Origin: Diphasiastrum complanatum
Taxonomy: Eukaryota > Streptophyta > Lycopodiopsida > Lycopodiales > Lycopodiaceae
DNA: 64,000 nucleotides
Direction: 5' to 3'
NCBI GenBank assembly: GCA_029204225.1
Contig: CM055100.1
Location: 17,685,650 to 17,749,649, forward strand
The position numbers were made by a program, and so were the translations under genes. Positions 1 through 12,529 of this stretch are shown piece after piece (positions within the stretch are counted from its first letter, which is position 1; each line of letters begins with the position of its first letter). The notes under the pieces are model-generated. The model did not search any database, was not told the DNA's origin, and was given only the letters and a program-made list of their open reading frames with translations.

Positions 1-120
1 GCTAGATCCTGAAGAATCGAGAATGGTGCAGATCTTGTTCTGCTGCTGATTGAAGCCATTGTTCCTTGCTGTCTGGTTCTTGTCGATGCTTGACTGTTTG
101 AATGCTTGGCCTCCTGGATC
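1..120 (-). pseudogene. Copia gag N-terminus fragment (family A)
   Basis: Read on the minus strand, the first bases encode a peptide with the core KICTILDSS. The same peptide opens the gag of two other copies here (minus strand near 30,640 and plus strand near 38,740), where it is followed by FLAWKVKTSLIL, a typical start of plant copia capsid polyproteins. The window edge cuts the gene, so only the first residues are visible. A primer-binding site lies just upstream in the minus sense at 161-173, which fits the normal order LTR, primer site, gag. The family assignment rests on the match to the other two copies. Confidence 0.6.
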
Positions 121-160
121 TGCTAGCTCTTTGGCTATGTCAGAATATGACAGGTGACCG

Positions 161-173
161 GGCTCTAATACCA
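161..173 (-). other. LTR retrotransposon primer-binding site
   Basis: The plus strand reads GGCTCTAATACCA. Its complement matches the initiator-methionine tRNA 3' end (TGGTATCAGAGCC) at all but one base. This fixes a minus-strand LTR element whose 5' LTR lies to the right. Confidence 0.75.
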
Positions 174-174
174 C

Positions 175-1000
175 TGATGAGGGTTGATGGAGGAGACGAT
201 AGCGAGATAGTGGCTCTGACGCCACTGAAGGGAAGGTTCCAGCAGGAGTCGTTGATATCGCCTCTGCTTGGCGATCATGTCTAGACACTGTCACGACTCT
301 CTCTCTCTCTCACTCTCTCTTAATCTCTCTAAAGACCCGGATGGATTTCAGATGCGATCGCTGGACACTCCAAGCTGAATCGCTCTTACAATCCTCCAGA
401 GTGTAGTCAGTTACTACTGATCTACATTTAAACAATTTAATATAACATTCAACATACTTCAAGCATAGTGCAGAAATTAAGATTGAACAAGAACAAACTC
501 AGACATGAATAATTCAGCATAAGCATTCAGCATCATGCACTTTGAGAAGTAATCTGTATTGATTCTTCCTGATTTTTTCAACGTGCACTGCATGCAGATT
601 CATGTAGTGCGTTGGCATGAGAGGGATGAACTTCTCTCACGAATGATCATCTCACTCTACTAGCGGACTATGGATCTTCTGATCCTAGATAGAATGTCTT
701 CTCGCATGCAGGCAGAGCTTTTGTGTGTGTTCCGTCTTGATTGCTTCACTAGCATCAGACTTCTTCACATCTATGTGTGTCTGTTCTTTTGAATCACACT
801 TCTGAATGTATGACACTACTTCATGTTTTTCACACTGAATGCTATTCTGCTCTATTCTGATACATGTTAAGTATCGTTCAATAAGTACAGTCTCTCTAAG
901 TAAATCTAGGATTCGAATGATTAACCATCTGTAACTAGTCATAGAACTACAAGAGTGGCAATTTAGCCACGACCTAGGAGAATCCACTGATGCTATGTCA
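175..1000 (-). mobile_element. 5' LTR of minus-strand copia element (right edge approximate)
   Basis: The sequence beginning TGATGAGGG sits directly against the primer-binding site, as an LTR 3' end should in the minus orientation. It contains a CT-rich tract (298-329) and no coding signal. The right boundary is not resolved; the stretch from about 1,000 to 1,290 carries short repeats (CTTCGAGGTTC twice near 1,199 and 1,227, and TTCGCGAA at 1,150-1,157) and may belong to another LTR. Confidence 0.45.
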
Positions 1001-1346
1001 TCAGGTCAGATCCCTGTACTTCTGTGTACTAGAGCAGTCTCTGGTAGTACTCCCTGGAGCGTGAGGACTGGACGGGTTTCGTTTACCTCGTCTCTTTGCG
1101 GTCTGCAATCCTAGAGGTGAGTTTGCGATCCTCGAACAATTTTTCGTGTTCGCGAACTGTTGGTCTTCGTCGTCGTTGACCATTCGTGTTCACGACACCC
1201 TTCGAGGTTCATGCCCGCAACACTCTTCGAGGTTCGTGTCTCCATATGTTCGTCTTTGCAAAGATCTTCATCAGTCGCGGGGCCAAAAGCTAGCAAAGCT
1301 TTGTACTTAGGAGCACTTTGTTCCTTCAAAGCCTCTACTCACTGCA

Positions 1347-3402
1347 ATGGGTATTCATGAGAGAGCCTTTTCAGGTCGTATCAATATGGATTTCATCACT
1401 CTTGACTTCAGTACGTGGAAGGAAGAGAAATCCAAATTCTATATCACTTTCCAGGGAGCCACACACAAGGTGCGTGTCACTGAGGCGGCCCTTGCAGCCC
1501 TAGGAATATCATCTGGTACACAGGCCTCACCCAATCACAAGCACGCCAAATAGGCCATCAAGCCATTTATTGACCTCACCAACGATCTGCACAGCCATCA
1601 CTGAGCCTTCCATCCATGTAGCTGCCCAGCTATTGAATAATTTCTTGATGGTTGACAACCTCAGGAAAGACTGCTTCACATCTCAAATCCTTCACATGAT
1701 AGTGGAATCCCACACTAAGTTGGCCAAAGCCCCTCTTGAACCATATAATTGGCTCAAGACTGTTTTCGGTGAGCTTAAAGTCTATGCTCGATAAGAAGAA
1801 GGAAATGGAACAGAGGATCTCTAATCTGGGGTCTGAAAACACTTTGATCAGCTAAAAAATTGTCCAGCTAGATCGAGAGTTGAAGATAGCCAAACAACAT
1901 GAAGATAAGGCTGAAAGCGAAAAGAAGTTGGCCCAGCAACAAGCTGATTTCTTGGAAAATTACATCAGCTCCCTACAAAACGCTCTGACAACCGCACATG
2001 ATCAGGTAGATCAGGAAGTGCAAGATGTCAAGCAACAGGTGCAGCTGCTGAAGGGGCAATTACAGATGGTTGAACAAGATCGCACACGACTTCAAGGTGA
2101 ATTGGATGCGACCACCCTTGAGCGTGATGCCTATCTGCAAACGCAAATACCCAATCATTCGGTCACACCGACGAAAATTGCGTATTTATTCAAAAAAGTC
2201 GAGAAATACGAAGTGGCCCTTCAGGGATTCCAATGCCGCTTTGATAGGTTCAAAGGAGCAGCTTCAACCGAGTTGGCCAAGGCAAAAGAGACCATCACCG
2301 CCTATGAAAATGCAGTCGCTCAAGTGTTGGAAGCTGGACCACAAATCCTCATCCCGGTCATGTCGCAATTCTCTCCCTCACGCCAAGATGTTGTACCAAT
2401 GGATACAGGGATTGATTCGAGCATGGACCAGGGGAGAGCTCCAGATATAGCAGATCAACCGCCAACCATACCGACAGCCAACAGTACAAGTGAGTCCATC
2501 CTCATCAATGACAAGACCTCTATTCAGAAGGCCCATCAGCGTCGAGGCCAGATCCAGACCTTCTTAAAGCAACATCTGCATGAGTCCTCGCGTGGTGGAT
2601 GGGTTCTGAAATTTAAGACCTCTGAGATCGAGGCCAGCAAAGAGTTGGACAAAATACCTGCACTGGAAGAGCAGCCGACATGGAGAATCACAATTTTTGA
2701 GAAAACTCTGGAATCAATTAGGAGTTACGTCGTCAGCCCTCGCCAGTTGCGGGTAGATCCCTATTACGTGCCAATGCCGCGAAGAAATAAATGGAAAGAT
2801 TTGGGGTTGGCTATGGACAAAATCACCATGGCCAATTATCCATCAGTCTTATAACTGGACCATTTCAGTGGACTTTCACCGTGCTTTACAAGCATATCAG
2901 AGAGAGTATGTCCACTCTCCAGATCCAACGGTGTGACAATCAACAATGTTTGCTAAAGATCTAACTCTGTTGACGTCAGTGGCAACCAAATGGAACGATT
3001 GCCTTCCTCCTCTGGCATTCGATTCAAATAAAGCCAATGGCCTCAGATCAAATCAAAGATCAGCTGCCGATTGCTCGTCTCTACTTTCGTGCGGCTATGA
3101 TGGGAGGCTCTTGGGAATCCCGCTTCACCTCATGGACAACCTCCAAGTGGATTTTCGGAGCCCACCGTTGTTTCCTGCCCCACAATTTGGATTTCAATAC
3201 TGCATGTCTCGACTTTATGGATAAGGTGTAGGATCATTTAATCAAGATTCGGTGCGAAGCCAATAAAAGTCCCCAATAACTGCATATTGCAGGTGTCGTG
3301 GGACTGCCACCAGTTTTGGTGGGGGATATTGTAGGAGAGTTTGCGGATCCCAAGGCAATCCTAACCCTAGTTAATAAGTGAGAGGGATTCGGCACCCTAC
3401 GT
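1347..3402 (+). pseudogene. Decayed coiled-coil ORF of unknown family in retroelement context
   Basis: I do not recognise this family. The reading frame must be followed across several stops and at least three frameshifts (frames at 1,347, 1,570, 1,880, 2,857 and 3,037). The best block is 1,880-2,854, 324 residues. Its first 100 or so residues are rich in E, K, Q and L with heptad-like spacing, so a long coiled coil is likely. A linker rich in S, T and P follows, then a basic, more globular C-terminal part. The distal frames contain TSVATKWNDCLPP and ARLYFRAAMMGGSWESRF, then VLVGDIVGEFADPK just before a stop at about 3,378. No zinc knuckle, protease, integrase or reverse transcriptase motif is present. 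The tail runs into an LTR-like segment, so this may be the ORF of a non-autonomous LTR element, but a captured host gene cannot be excluded. Confidence 0.5.
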
Positions 3403-3960
3403 GTGTAAGTCCAACCCAATGATCACATAGTTATTTGATTGATCAGTTAAAAGTTAATAAAAGGACTTTAGGCCTTTTTGTGGGACTTTTAATGTCACAG
3501 GGTCTAAATGTCAAGTTAGTGAATAAAGTTGGGTTTCCCTCTAATTTTGATGGTTCCCACACTTTTTTAGATTCGAATAAAAAGAGAGGCAAGACTGGAC
3601 CAATAGGATTCAGAGGCCCTGGTCCTCCTCTCTACTATAAAAAGGGACCAACTCGAGTTGCTCCTGATGTTCATTTCCTCATTTCAATAAAGCAGATTGG
3701 TTCTCTTTAGAAATGGATTGATCATTGTCCTTGCTCTTCCTCTCTTTTCCTCCATTTCTCATGCTTTCTTTGGATTTTGCTAATTGTTGGATTTGATCAT
3801 TATTGGGATTGCTATTTTTTTATGCTTTTGGTGAGAGAGAAAGGGAGAGAAAGAAAGCGTAAGTTTCTATCATTGTTGTGGATTTAGGGTTAATGGATGT
3901 AGTGTTAATGCTTAGTGTTAATGGATGTTAGTGTTAGGTCCTCCATTCATGTTGAAATCT
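3332..3960 (+). mobile_element. LTR-like segment downstream of the coiled-coil ORF
   Basis: A G-rich stretch (GTGGGGGATA) precedes TGTAGGAGAG, a possible polypurine tract and LTR start. The segment has a TATA-like box (CTATAAAAAG near 3,635) and an AATAAA signal near 3,688, about 50 bases apart, as in LTR U3/R regions. The phrase CACCCTACGTGTGTAAGTCCAAC (first 20 bases CACCCTACGTGTGTAAGTCC) recurs with changes in LTR fragments near 45,865 and, inverted, near 55,150. No second copy of the whole segment is present, so both borders are uncertain. Confidence 0.45.
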
Positions 3961-4205
3961 GAACTAGACTATCGCTCTCATGGGAACAAACCTACGCGTG
4001 ACAACTAACTTCATCTCCTTGATGCTAGATTGATTAGATCTTGGGTTGAGGATAGGCAAGGAAAGAAACCCACTACAAGGGATGATCTAAGATGATCTAA
4101 CTAATGCGTATGTAATTGTTGTTTAATTTTCTTATGAAGATACATTTCATCCAAGGAGATATCGCTAGCATCCATTGAGGCAGCAAGACAAAGCTCATCA
4201 AGGCA

Positions 4206-4738
4206 ATGTGTTTGATTGAGAAGCACTTTACCACATCAATTCTCGCCATTCAAATGCATCTCATTCTGCATTTGATAGATGGTGTGGCCGTTGCAAGTAC
4301 ATCATCTACTTTTGTCATTTGCCTATTCATAGTCAATCCTAGACTATTAGTATTGTGGTTTTGGCATTCCCTCATTGATGAATATTATCAATACAAACAC
4401 TATCCATAACTTATGGATGTTTTTTGGAACGATATATGAAAACATTGAAAGGCTTTGTAAGACAAAGAGCAAGGCTTGAGGGTAGCATGTTCGCATGGTG
4501 GCTAGTGCAAGAATCTGTGGTTTATATCACGGAGTTCCTTGCTCATAGCGATCCTTCAATTCCTCATCTTTGGGATAATAAGGATGATGAACGTGTTGTT
4601 GGGGAGGTTCCTCAAGGAAAAGGAGTGATCAAGAAAATGGCTGAGTCCTTCAAGGATAAGGTGAATAAGTTTTGCAATCTTGATAACAAAGAAATGCAAA
4701 AGTGGATTTTGAGATATGAAGAGCCACAAAGCTCATAG
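4206..4738 (+). pseudogene. CACTA transposase C-terminal fragment (DUF4218)
   Basis: The first block contains LIEKHFTTSILAIQMHLILH, the DUF4218 pattern of En/Spm (CACTA) transposase proteins (family pattern: LEKxFPPxFFDIxxHLxxHL). The second block (4,424-4,738) contains ERYMKTLKGFVRQRARLEGS, the signature that follows it. The roughly 130 bases between them are non-coding in the right frame and look like an intron at the position where the minus-strand copy at 31,972 also has a splice donor. A one-base shift is needed at about 4,424. The tnp2 catalytic part is missing and the 3' side is cut by a GA microsatellite, so this copy is dead. Confidence 0.75.
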
Positions 4739-4863
4739 AACAACCACTCGAACCACTTTTAGGAGAAGGCATAGAAGACAATCATACCCACATGACCTCA
4801 ACCTTCTACCCAACAAGGACATTGCGCTTGATTGGCTAAGTGATGCCCTTAGACAAGCCACAT

Positions 4864-5699
<836 letters not shown>

Positions 5700-7833
5700 T
5701 TGACAAATGGAGTAATTGCTATGAGGAAACATGTGGCTAATGAGCATGCCAATATATTGTATAGGTATGAGATAGAGAGGAAGTACATAGAAGTAGAAGA
5801 GATAGAGGATCGATGTACGTCTAAGAAGAGAAAGACACCTACACCTTCTGCTATTGCAGAGTTCTTTGGTAGCAAAAATCCTTACAAGAAAGATGATCCA
5901 GCCCAACAGCGATTCCTTGAAGATCTAGTCCTTTATATTGCCAAGGGCTATAGGCCACTTTCTAGTGTCAAAAACCCTTGGCTTCACTGATTGTGATGAG
6001 GCAATGTGGTAAAGTAACTTTTCCTTCTCGCAAACAACTTGTTGATGAATACATCCCTTCCATGTTGTCAAGACATGGAGCGATATGTACTCCCCTCCCT
6101 TGCTAATTGTATGACAGCAACAGCCTCCTTTGATTTGTGGATGTCTCGAATTGGCTTTGATACTTTCGCTCTTGCCATCAATTTTATAGACGATTCTTGG
6201 ATTCCTCACCATATAACGGCTGGGTTATTTGAGGTTCCTGACACAGCAAGAACAACTATGGCTAGGAAAGTGAAGGAGGTCCTAGCTTCCTTCAATCTCA
6301 CCAACAAAATTGTGGCATATGTGAAGGATGAAGGTGCCAACCTAGGTGCCCTTAATGTTGATCTCACCTCCGTCATATCTTGTGTGCCTCTGTAGGCATG
6401 AAGGAGGTGAGTTTGAAGGACGCACAAGCTGCCCTTCAAAAGAAAATCACTTGGACCAAGAAATCTGCCAAAGGTGGACATGAGTGTGCAAAGGCCTGGA
6501 AGGATGCACGACCACGACTTAAAAAACTCAAGAAACCGGTGAAAACAGGATTTGCATCAAAGGTAATTTTGTTTGAAGAAACATTGGAATTTCGAGATGC
6601 AATCAATCTTTGATATGGGAGACAAAGCCTAGCATTGCAATCTCGTGTCCCGAGCCCATAAACATGGGCTATAGGGCAATCACCAACACTTTGAGTCTCG
6701 TTGTTCATCAATGCATTATGAACCAATCTAGAGGGTATTGGCTACTTTTTGATGCATTGGCTACATGACTTTCCATGTGTATGAAGATGCAATGAGATTA
6801 TGCCCAAAGAGCTTAAATGAAACCCACCCCCCCCCCGCCCTTGCAACTAGGGTATTTTGATTCCGAGATGGAAATTTTATGTGCTCATATGCAAGTCGAG
6901 GTGGTTTTTGTGTTGCATGCATTCCTCTCATTTGCAGTTTCATTTGTGCCCAATAAAGCACACAATATGCTAGCTATCATGCTCGATCCTTGACACAGCC
7001 AAGGCGATCACCAACACTTTGAGTCTTGTTGTTCATCAATGCATTATGAACCAATCTAGAGGGTATTGGCTACTTTTTGATGCATTGGCTACATGACTTT
7101 CCATGTGTATGAAGATGCAACGAGATTATGCCCAAAGAGCTTAAATGAGCCCCCCCCCCCCCCCCCCCCCCCTTGCAACTAGGGTATTTTGATTTCGAGC
7201 TGGAAATTTTATGTGCTCATATGCAAGTCGAGGTAGTTTTTGTGCTGCATGCATTCCTCTCATTTGCAGTTTCATTTGTGCCCGATAAAGCACACAATAT
7301 GCTAGCTATCATGCTTGATCCTTGACACAAGGGCCTAGATTTAATTAGCGAGTATGTGGGCAAGGAAAGAGCAATGCAAGTGGTTGCACAATATGATAGT
7401 CATGTGGTAATTCCACTTTTGATCGCAGTATTTAAGCACTTGAATCCAAGCTGATGCAAAATTCCCCTCCATAAAATCTGCCATCAAAAACTCCTTGTTT
7501 GGAAAAATTGCTTCAAATGAGGAGGCTACTATTGGGCTTCTCAAATCTGAATTATCCATGTATATCCGACTTATTGTAAATCCTTACGAGTGCAAGTGTG
7601 CTTTGGGGTGGTGGAAGGCCCATCAAGTGCAATTCCCCAATGTGGCTTTCCTTGCAAGACAAATTTTGGGGATTTTGGGCTCGCAAATTGAGACCGAGTG
7701 CATATTCAACATTGCTGGAATAATCACTAGCTTGCAACGATGCCGACTTGGCATTGAGAACCTCGACAATTTGGTGCTCATCCTCAAAAATTGGCCAGAT
7801 GATGTGCGAATTGATTGCAATGTTGCAAAGTAG
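5700..7833 (+). pseudogene. hAT-family transposase pseudogene
   Basis: The gene lies in several frames broken by stops and shifts. Order: a BED-finger-like start (5,700 on), a linker ending EFFGSKNPYKKDDPAQQRFL, and a central block at 6,039-6,395 with TASFDLWMSRIGFDTFALAI and KIVAYVKDEGANL, which matches the RNase H-like core of a plant hAT group. Then come a block at 6,380-6,613 (LKDAQAALQKKITWTKKSAK) and the C-terminal dimerisation domain at 7,495-7,833 with GWWKAHQVQFPNVAFLARQI and ETECIFNIAGI. In active relatives this protein cuts and pastes DNA. Here at least four frame breaks and a 328-base tandem duplication inside the gene rule out activity. Terminal inverted repeats and an 8-bp target duplication were not found. 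Confidence 0.85.
6676..7330 (+). repeat. 328-bp tandem duplication with paired poly-C tracts
   Basis: GCAATCACCAACACTTTGAG at 6,676 recurs with one change at 7,004, giving a 328-base period. Both copies end in GATCCTTGACACA. Each carries a C-run at the same place: 6,827-6,840 (broken by a G) in copy 1 and 7,150-7,172 in copy 2. The copies differ at only a few bases, so the duplication is younger than the death of the transposase it interrupts. Confidence 0.9.
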
Positions 7834-7933
7834 GGGGGTTAAAGAGTTCTTAATGTCAAAGGACATGATAATTGATGACATTGAGGATCTCATTGCAGAT
7901 CCAGGCCTATTCAAAGACAAGGATTCCCCTTGA

Positions 7934-9716
7934 CATATCTCTTAATGTTTTTTGAATGCATATTTTCGTATGATGCATATTTCACATTTCCTAGTCTTAG
8001 AAAAGTAGTTGAAAGCCAAAAGACAGTTAAAATTGTTTAGCATGTATATTTATTTTTTTGATGGCTGCATTAAAAGGACAACTATACAACACGAAATCAA
8101 GAAAAAACATTATGTTGTTATAATATTGCAATTGCAGGTTAGATCAATGGTTGTACATAAGAGTTTTCTTGTTAAAGATACATAGTTCTCTTGCAAGCCC
8201 TAAATGGAATTTTTATAATGCCTTTGGTGAAGCAGATAAAATAGGAGTTGTGTGCAACTTAGAAGGATTGTAGATGCATAATGAATGTTTAAAGCAATGT
8301 TCTTATGCTTTTGTTTTGTCAAGTTTGGTTGAAGAATTTGTATTTCAATGTCAATTTTGAGTCGGTTACACTTGAAAGGTTCGACAATCTGTTTTTTAAG
8401 TGCTTGATTAATCTAATATTGGCTAGCTATATTTTGGACGTTGGCTGCATTTTTGAGTGCTCATTATGTAGGGAGTGATGATCAGCTTTCCAATTGAATG
8501 GGATCCTCAGGCTATCTAATGTGGCTTTAGAAAATCAAAAGACTAGTGCTTTTGTGCCCAAAATGGTTGTAGAATTAGCATAGACATGGTAGATAGATTT
8601 CTCAAATACTAGTGACTCACATGGCCTTGAAATGGGCTGCAAATCAATGATGGACAAGCTAACAAAGTGGCTGTAAAATGTGTTATTTTATGCTAGTAGG
8701 TTGAGTGCAATGTAACTGAAAATCAACAATTGTTAGTTCTAATAAATATCTTCATATGGGAGATTAACAACCCACAATTTGGCCTCATTTTGAGCGACCT
8801 ATAGGGCTGTAAAATGGGAGCAATAAGACTAAAAATCTAGTGTTTTATTGAATTTTTAATATAGGTGAATTAGGAGAATGTTCAATGGTGTTCAATTTAA
8901 TGTTATCATGATCATATGCTGGCTAATTCAATATTTGGATATAGATTGCAGAATATGTGCTTGCAGGTTTGTTACTAAACAATGAGTAGATTTGTTGCTT
9001 ACTGTAACATCATGACTCACCATGCACTTTTTGGGATTTGAGGTTCGAATTTCAATTTAGGGTCTTTTTGTTTTGGCTTATGACCTTTTTATTCTAACAA
9101 TAATTTAATTCAATAAGTTTCTTAACTTGCTACACATGTGTTCTTGCAGTCGCTTTCAATCGGACCATGTGGCATTTGGAGAACTTCTGGAATCTAAACA
9201 GGCCTAAGAGCACATCATGGTAGAGCTTGAAGCTACAACAATGCAATAAGCTAAAATATTGTTGTGACAGTTTGTATATTTGCTAATTGAGACAAATGAT
9301 AAAGCATGCCTTGTTGTCTCTTTCAAGCTGTGCACTGAAAAATGAGTATACAATATACATAAAAAAAGTTACAATTGATGAATATCATTAGCTAGCTATT
9401 TGTTTCTTGAATTATGTCCCCAAGTAACTAGAAATATTTCCAGAAGAAATTTGAAGTATAATGTTTGAAATTTGCATTTTGCATTTCTTGCGTCTGGTGT
9501 CCAATCTATGTAATGAGTGTTGTATTATTTGAAGATAATTGTAAAGGCATAATAAACAAAGTTATGTCCAGTCTATGTAATGAGTATAACCTAGTGAGTA
9601 AACACAAAGTGAGTATAACATAGGCTCTATAGCACTCAGTTTCACTTTTAAATTGCCTCTATGTTCTCCAACTTGAAAATGGTTTTTCTTCCATACATGA
9701 GTTGTTATATTAAGTA
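7934..9716. other. Intergenic, no recognisable genes
   Basis: About 1.8 kb of AT-rich sequence without long frames or motifs. Part may be the hAT 3' flank. The phrase 'GTCTATGTAATGAGT' occurs at about 9,502 and 9,572, a minor local repeat. Confidence 0.6.
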
Positions 9717-9792
9717 TCAGAACATGAGAATTCTGTCAATTTGGATGATGAGCTTTAGTCGATTGATGTTGGTTCTAAAGGAGAAGAAAGTG

Positions 9793-10050
9793 CTATAAAT
9801 TGGAAGTGTTATATGGAATGAACAAGACATCCTCCAAATGAACATTCCTATTTGTAGAGAGAGAAATAAGAATTGTGCCAGTCCCTTTGATTGAACACTC
9901 ACCATCATTGGCCGTGTAGATCACTCTCTTGTCATCTCCATATGCCATTAGGAACGCAGGTGGAGGAGAGATCCTGGAGGCTTGAATATCCTTACTTGTA
10001 GGTGGAGGCATCCTAGCTTGGAGTTGGGGAGCATCTTGGTCTTGGAAGGC
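9793..10050 (-). pseudogene. Copia protease-side fragment joined to LTR sequence
   Basis: On the minus strand, 9,793-9,940 encodes VIYTANDGECSIKGTGTI and then HLEDVLFIP. This is the region after the aspartic protease motif in copia gag-pol polyproteins (family pattern: GxGTI ... LxDVLYVP). Bases 9,945-10,050 on the plus strand instead match the LTR end at 18,176-18,290 (GGTGGAGGAGA ... GGCATCCTAGCTTGGAGTTG). The stretch is therefore a junction of two elements in opposite directions. Confidence 0.6.
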
Positions 10051-10860
10051 CTAAGACAAGCTCATCCTTGTACATGACCTCCATTGAGCTTGATGGCCAA
10101 GCCTTTTGTGCCACAAATCAAAGTTGGAAATCTTTCTCTCCTCGGCTATCATCACAATGTTAGTGACCACAAAGACATCTAGTTTGAATAGTCTACCAAA
10201 TCTTATGTCGCTAGCAATGGTCTTGCCATCTTTCTTGATGTTACATGCATTTGTGGTGAACTCCACAAGAAATCCATTGTCAAAAGCAATTGGCCTACAC
10301 TAAGTAAGTTCTTAGTGATGCTAAGAATGTAAAGTACACCATCTATCTTGATTTTATTTCAAGATCCTAAGCATAAAGGCATTGATCCTACTCCTTCTAC
10401 CTTACAAGCACAATCATTTGCTGTAAAAATTGACTTGATAGGACCATCATAAATTGAGAAAGCCGAGAAATACTCCCTCTTGCTTGTCATGTCAGAAGTA
10501 GCCCAACTATCTATCCACCAAGGGTCTTCTCCTTTCATGCTTGAAGATGAAAAACTTGAAATCATAAGAGAGTCGTCATCTGAACTCTTCTCTTCTTCTT
10601 AGCCTAGGTTTTCTTGGCTTTAGGCTTGCTTCCTCTTGAGGCACTCGGAGGCATATTTCTCCATCTTGCTACAAAAGTAGCACTTGATGTTTGACTTATC
10701 CTTCTTGGGCTTGCTTGAGCTTGGAATTGAAGATCCTTCTTCACCTTTGAATTGGTTCTTCTTGAATGCACCTCCTTTGCCTTTGGATTTGCTTTTTCTC
10801 TTGATGAAAAGAGCCTTGTCATTCTCCATCATTGAGGGAGAGCTTCACAATCTAACCATC
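10051..10860 (-). pseudogene. Copia gag-protease-preintegrase fragment (minus strand)
   Basis: Reading from right to left: 10,832-10,620 is a basic tail with the zinc knuckle CYFCSKMEKYASEC, where the usual His is Lys. At about 10,520 is WWIDSWATSDMT, a protease motif whose catalytic DSG has become DSW. Then ILSITKNLLSVGQL appears in another frame, and at about 10,110 the pre-integrase signature DLWHKRLGHQ. Integrase and reverse transcriptase do not follow on this strand. The damaged knuckle and protease mean the fragment is inactive. The primer site at 10,994 fits as its 5' end. Confidence 0.8.
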
Positions 10861-10993
10861 CATGACCTCTAGCTTCTTATCACGCTTTTCTCTTGAATAT
10901 AAATGATGCAAGATTATGTAAAGATAGCAATCAATGCTCGAATTACATCAAAATATATGATCCTAGCATGATTTAATACTCATTTCCTAGATT

Positions 10994-11006
10994 GGCTCTG
11001 ATACTA
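10994..11006 (-). other. Primer-binding site (minus strand)
   Basis: GGCTCTGATACTA on the plus strand is the complement of the initiator-methionine tRNA site with one change. The LTR that should follow to the right (from TGTTGAAAATGC) is cut off after about 50 bases by the plus-strand integrase fragment. Confidence 0.7.
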
Positions 11007-11060
11007 TGTTGAAAATGCAGCAAAATAACTCCGATTGATCTTAGAAATGATGGAGTACAT

Positions 11061-11729
11061 TTGGATATTCATGGAATTACTACAATTAGCAATAGTGGAG
11101 CTAACATGTATGTAACTTTCATTGATGATTTTAGTACATTTTGTTGGATATATCTACTAAAGAGCAAGGATGGAGTGTATGATGTCTTTATTAAGTTCAA
11201 GAATTCAAGGGAGAACCAATTTTCCACAAGGATCAAGTGCTTAAGGAGTGACAATGGTGGCGAGTACATATCTACCAAATTCAAGGCCTTTTGTGATGAG
11301 CATGGGATCAAGAGGGAGTATACAACATCAAGGACCCCACAACAAAATGGAGTGACTGAAAGGAAGAATAGGAATTTATGTGAAAGTTCTAAGGCCATGA
11401 GGTTACGTGCTAATCTTGATAAACCATTTTGGGATCAAGCTTTGTTGTGTGCCAATTTCTTGTGCAATAGGTGTGTGGATGGATCTAACATTCTTGATGT
11501 TGATGTAAAGGATCCTACTTTAGATGGTGATGATGATGGACCTTCATCAAGTCAAAAGCCCAGGAGAACATCAAGGGAAAGACAAATGTCTTCAAGTCTC
11601 ACATGTGATGAGAAGGGTAAGCAAGTGGAAGTGACTCATTTTGCTTTTCTCACATATTTTGGTGAATCTTCTCTTTGTAGATGGAGCTATGCAAGTGGAT
11701 GGATGTTATCATGCTGTAAAAGCAAGTAA
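11061..11729 (+). pseudogene. Copia integrase fragment
   Basis: A 222-residue open frame. It contains TFIDDFSTFCWIYLLKSKD, then LRSDNGGEYIS with the second catalytic Asp, then RTPQQNGVTERKNRN with the catalytic Glu, all standard in copia rve integrase cores. The frame starts after the first catalytic Asp (HSD) and the upstream zinc-binding part, so it is N-terminally truncated. After about residue 140 the sequence changes to an acidic, Ser-rich stretch where the rest of the integrase and the reverse transcriptase should be, which points to an internal deletion. Confidence 0.85.
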
Positions 11730-11739
11730 TGGATCTGGA

Positions 11740-12500
11740 AAACAAAGTTTGTTCAATGAATTTGATGATCAAGTTGAAGATCAAGAGTTTGATCTCAAAG
11801 GGCTTCAACAACATGAAAGGAGAGATGGCAATTTGGAGCTAGTCAAGAGCATCGAAGGAGAGTCAATTGGCAAAGATGTTATGGATATATTTTTGTAGGT
11901 TATTGAAGACTCAAGTAAGGTCAAAGGAGTAGAAAGGAAGTATTTTTCAAGTTTACTTTACTTGTTCCATCTCATGTTTGAGCAATTTCATGTGGATGTG
12001 TGCAAATTGTCAAGATATGGTAAAATTGGCTACATTGGTGAGCATCATTCTGATGTTGGATTTGTACAAGCATTCTTGGCTGGTTTTGTTGATGGAATGA
12101 ATCTATTTAAGGCTCATTATATCACTCATCCATGGCTAAGTTCTCAAGTGTTGAGCTACTTAGTGTCAATGTTTGGAAGTTGTCAATTTTTGGTGAATGC
12201 ATGGTCATTTTCTTGTGTTAAGTAGATCTGAAGATGGACTAGTAAAACTTGCTTGGTTTATGGAGTCATGTGGTGCTGCTTTAGTATCATGGATGTACTG
12301 ACTTACTCATGGATTTTCAAGGCTTGATGGTTTCTTGTGACAAGATGGAGATGGAGGCTCATTCATGGAGTGCCATGGTGGATACATGGCAACGAAGGAC
12401 AAAGGAGGAGGAGACATGCAAGCAGATGTTGATCAACCACATTTATTGTTTGTTTTCTATAATTTTCTAGAGAGTTCAAAGTTGATAGCATGGAGGAATC
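11740..12500 (+). other. Unassigned segment replacing reverse transcriptase
   Basis: Two open frames (11,641-11,898 and 11,962-12,225) show no motif I can name. The segment lies between integrase and the RNase H tail of what looks like one copia element, where reverse transcriptase is expected. It may be unrelated filler or a very decayed coding region. Confidence 0.4.
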
Positions 12501-12529
12501 ATCTCATTTACATTCTATGTGATTCTTCA

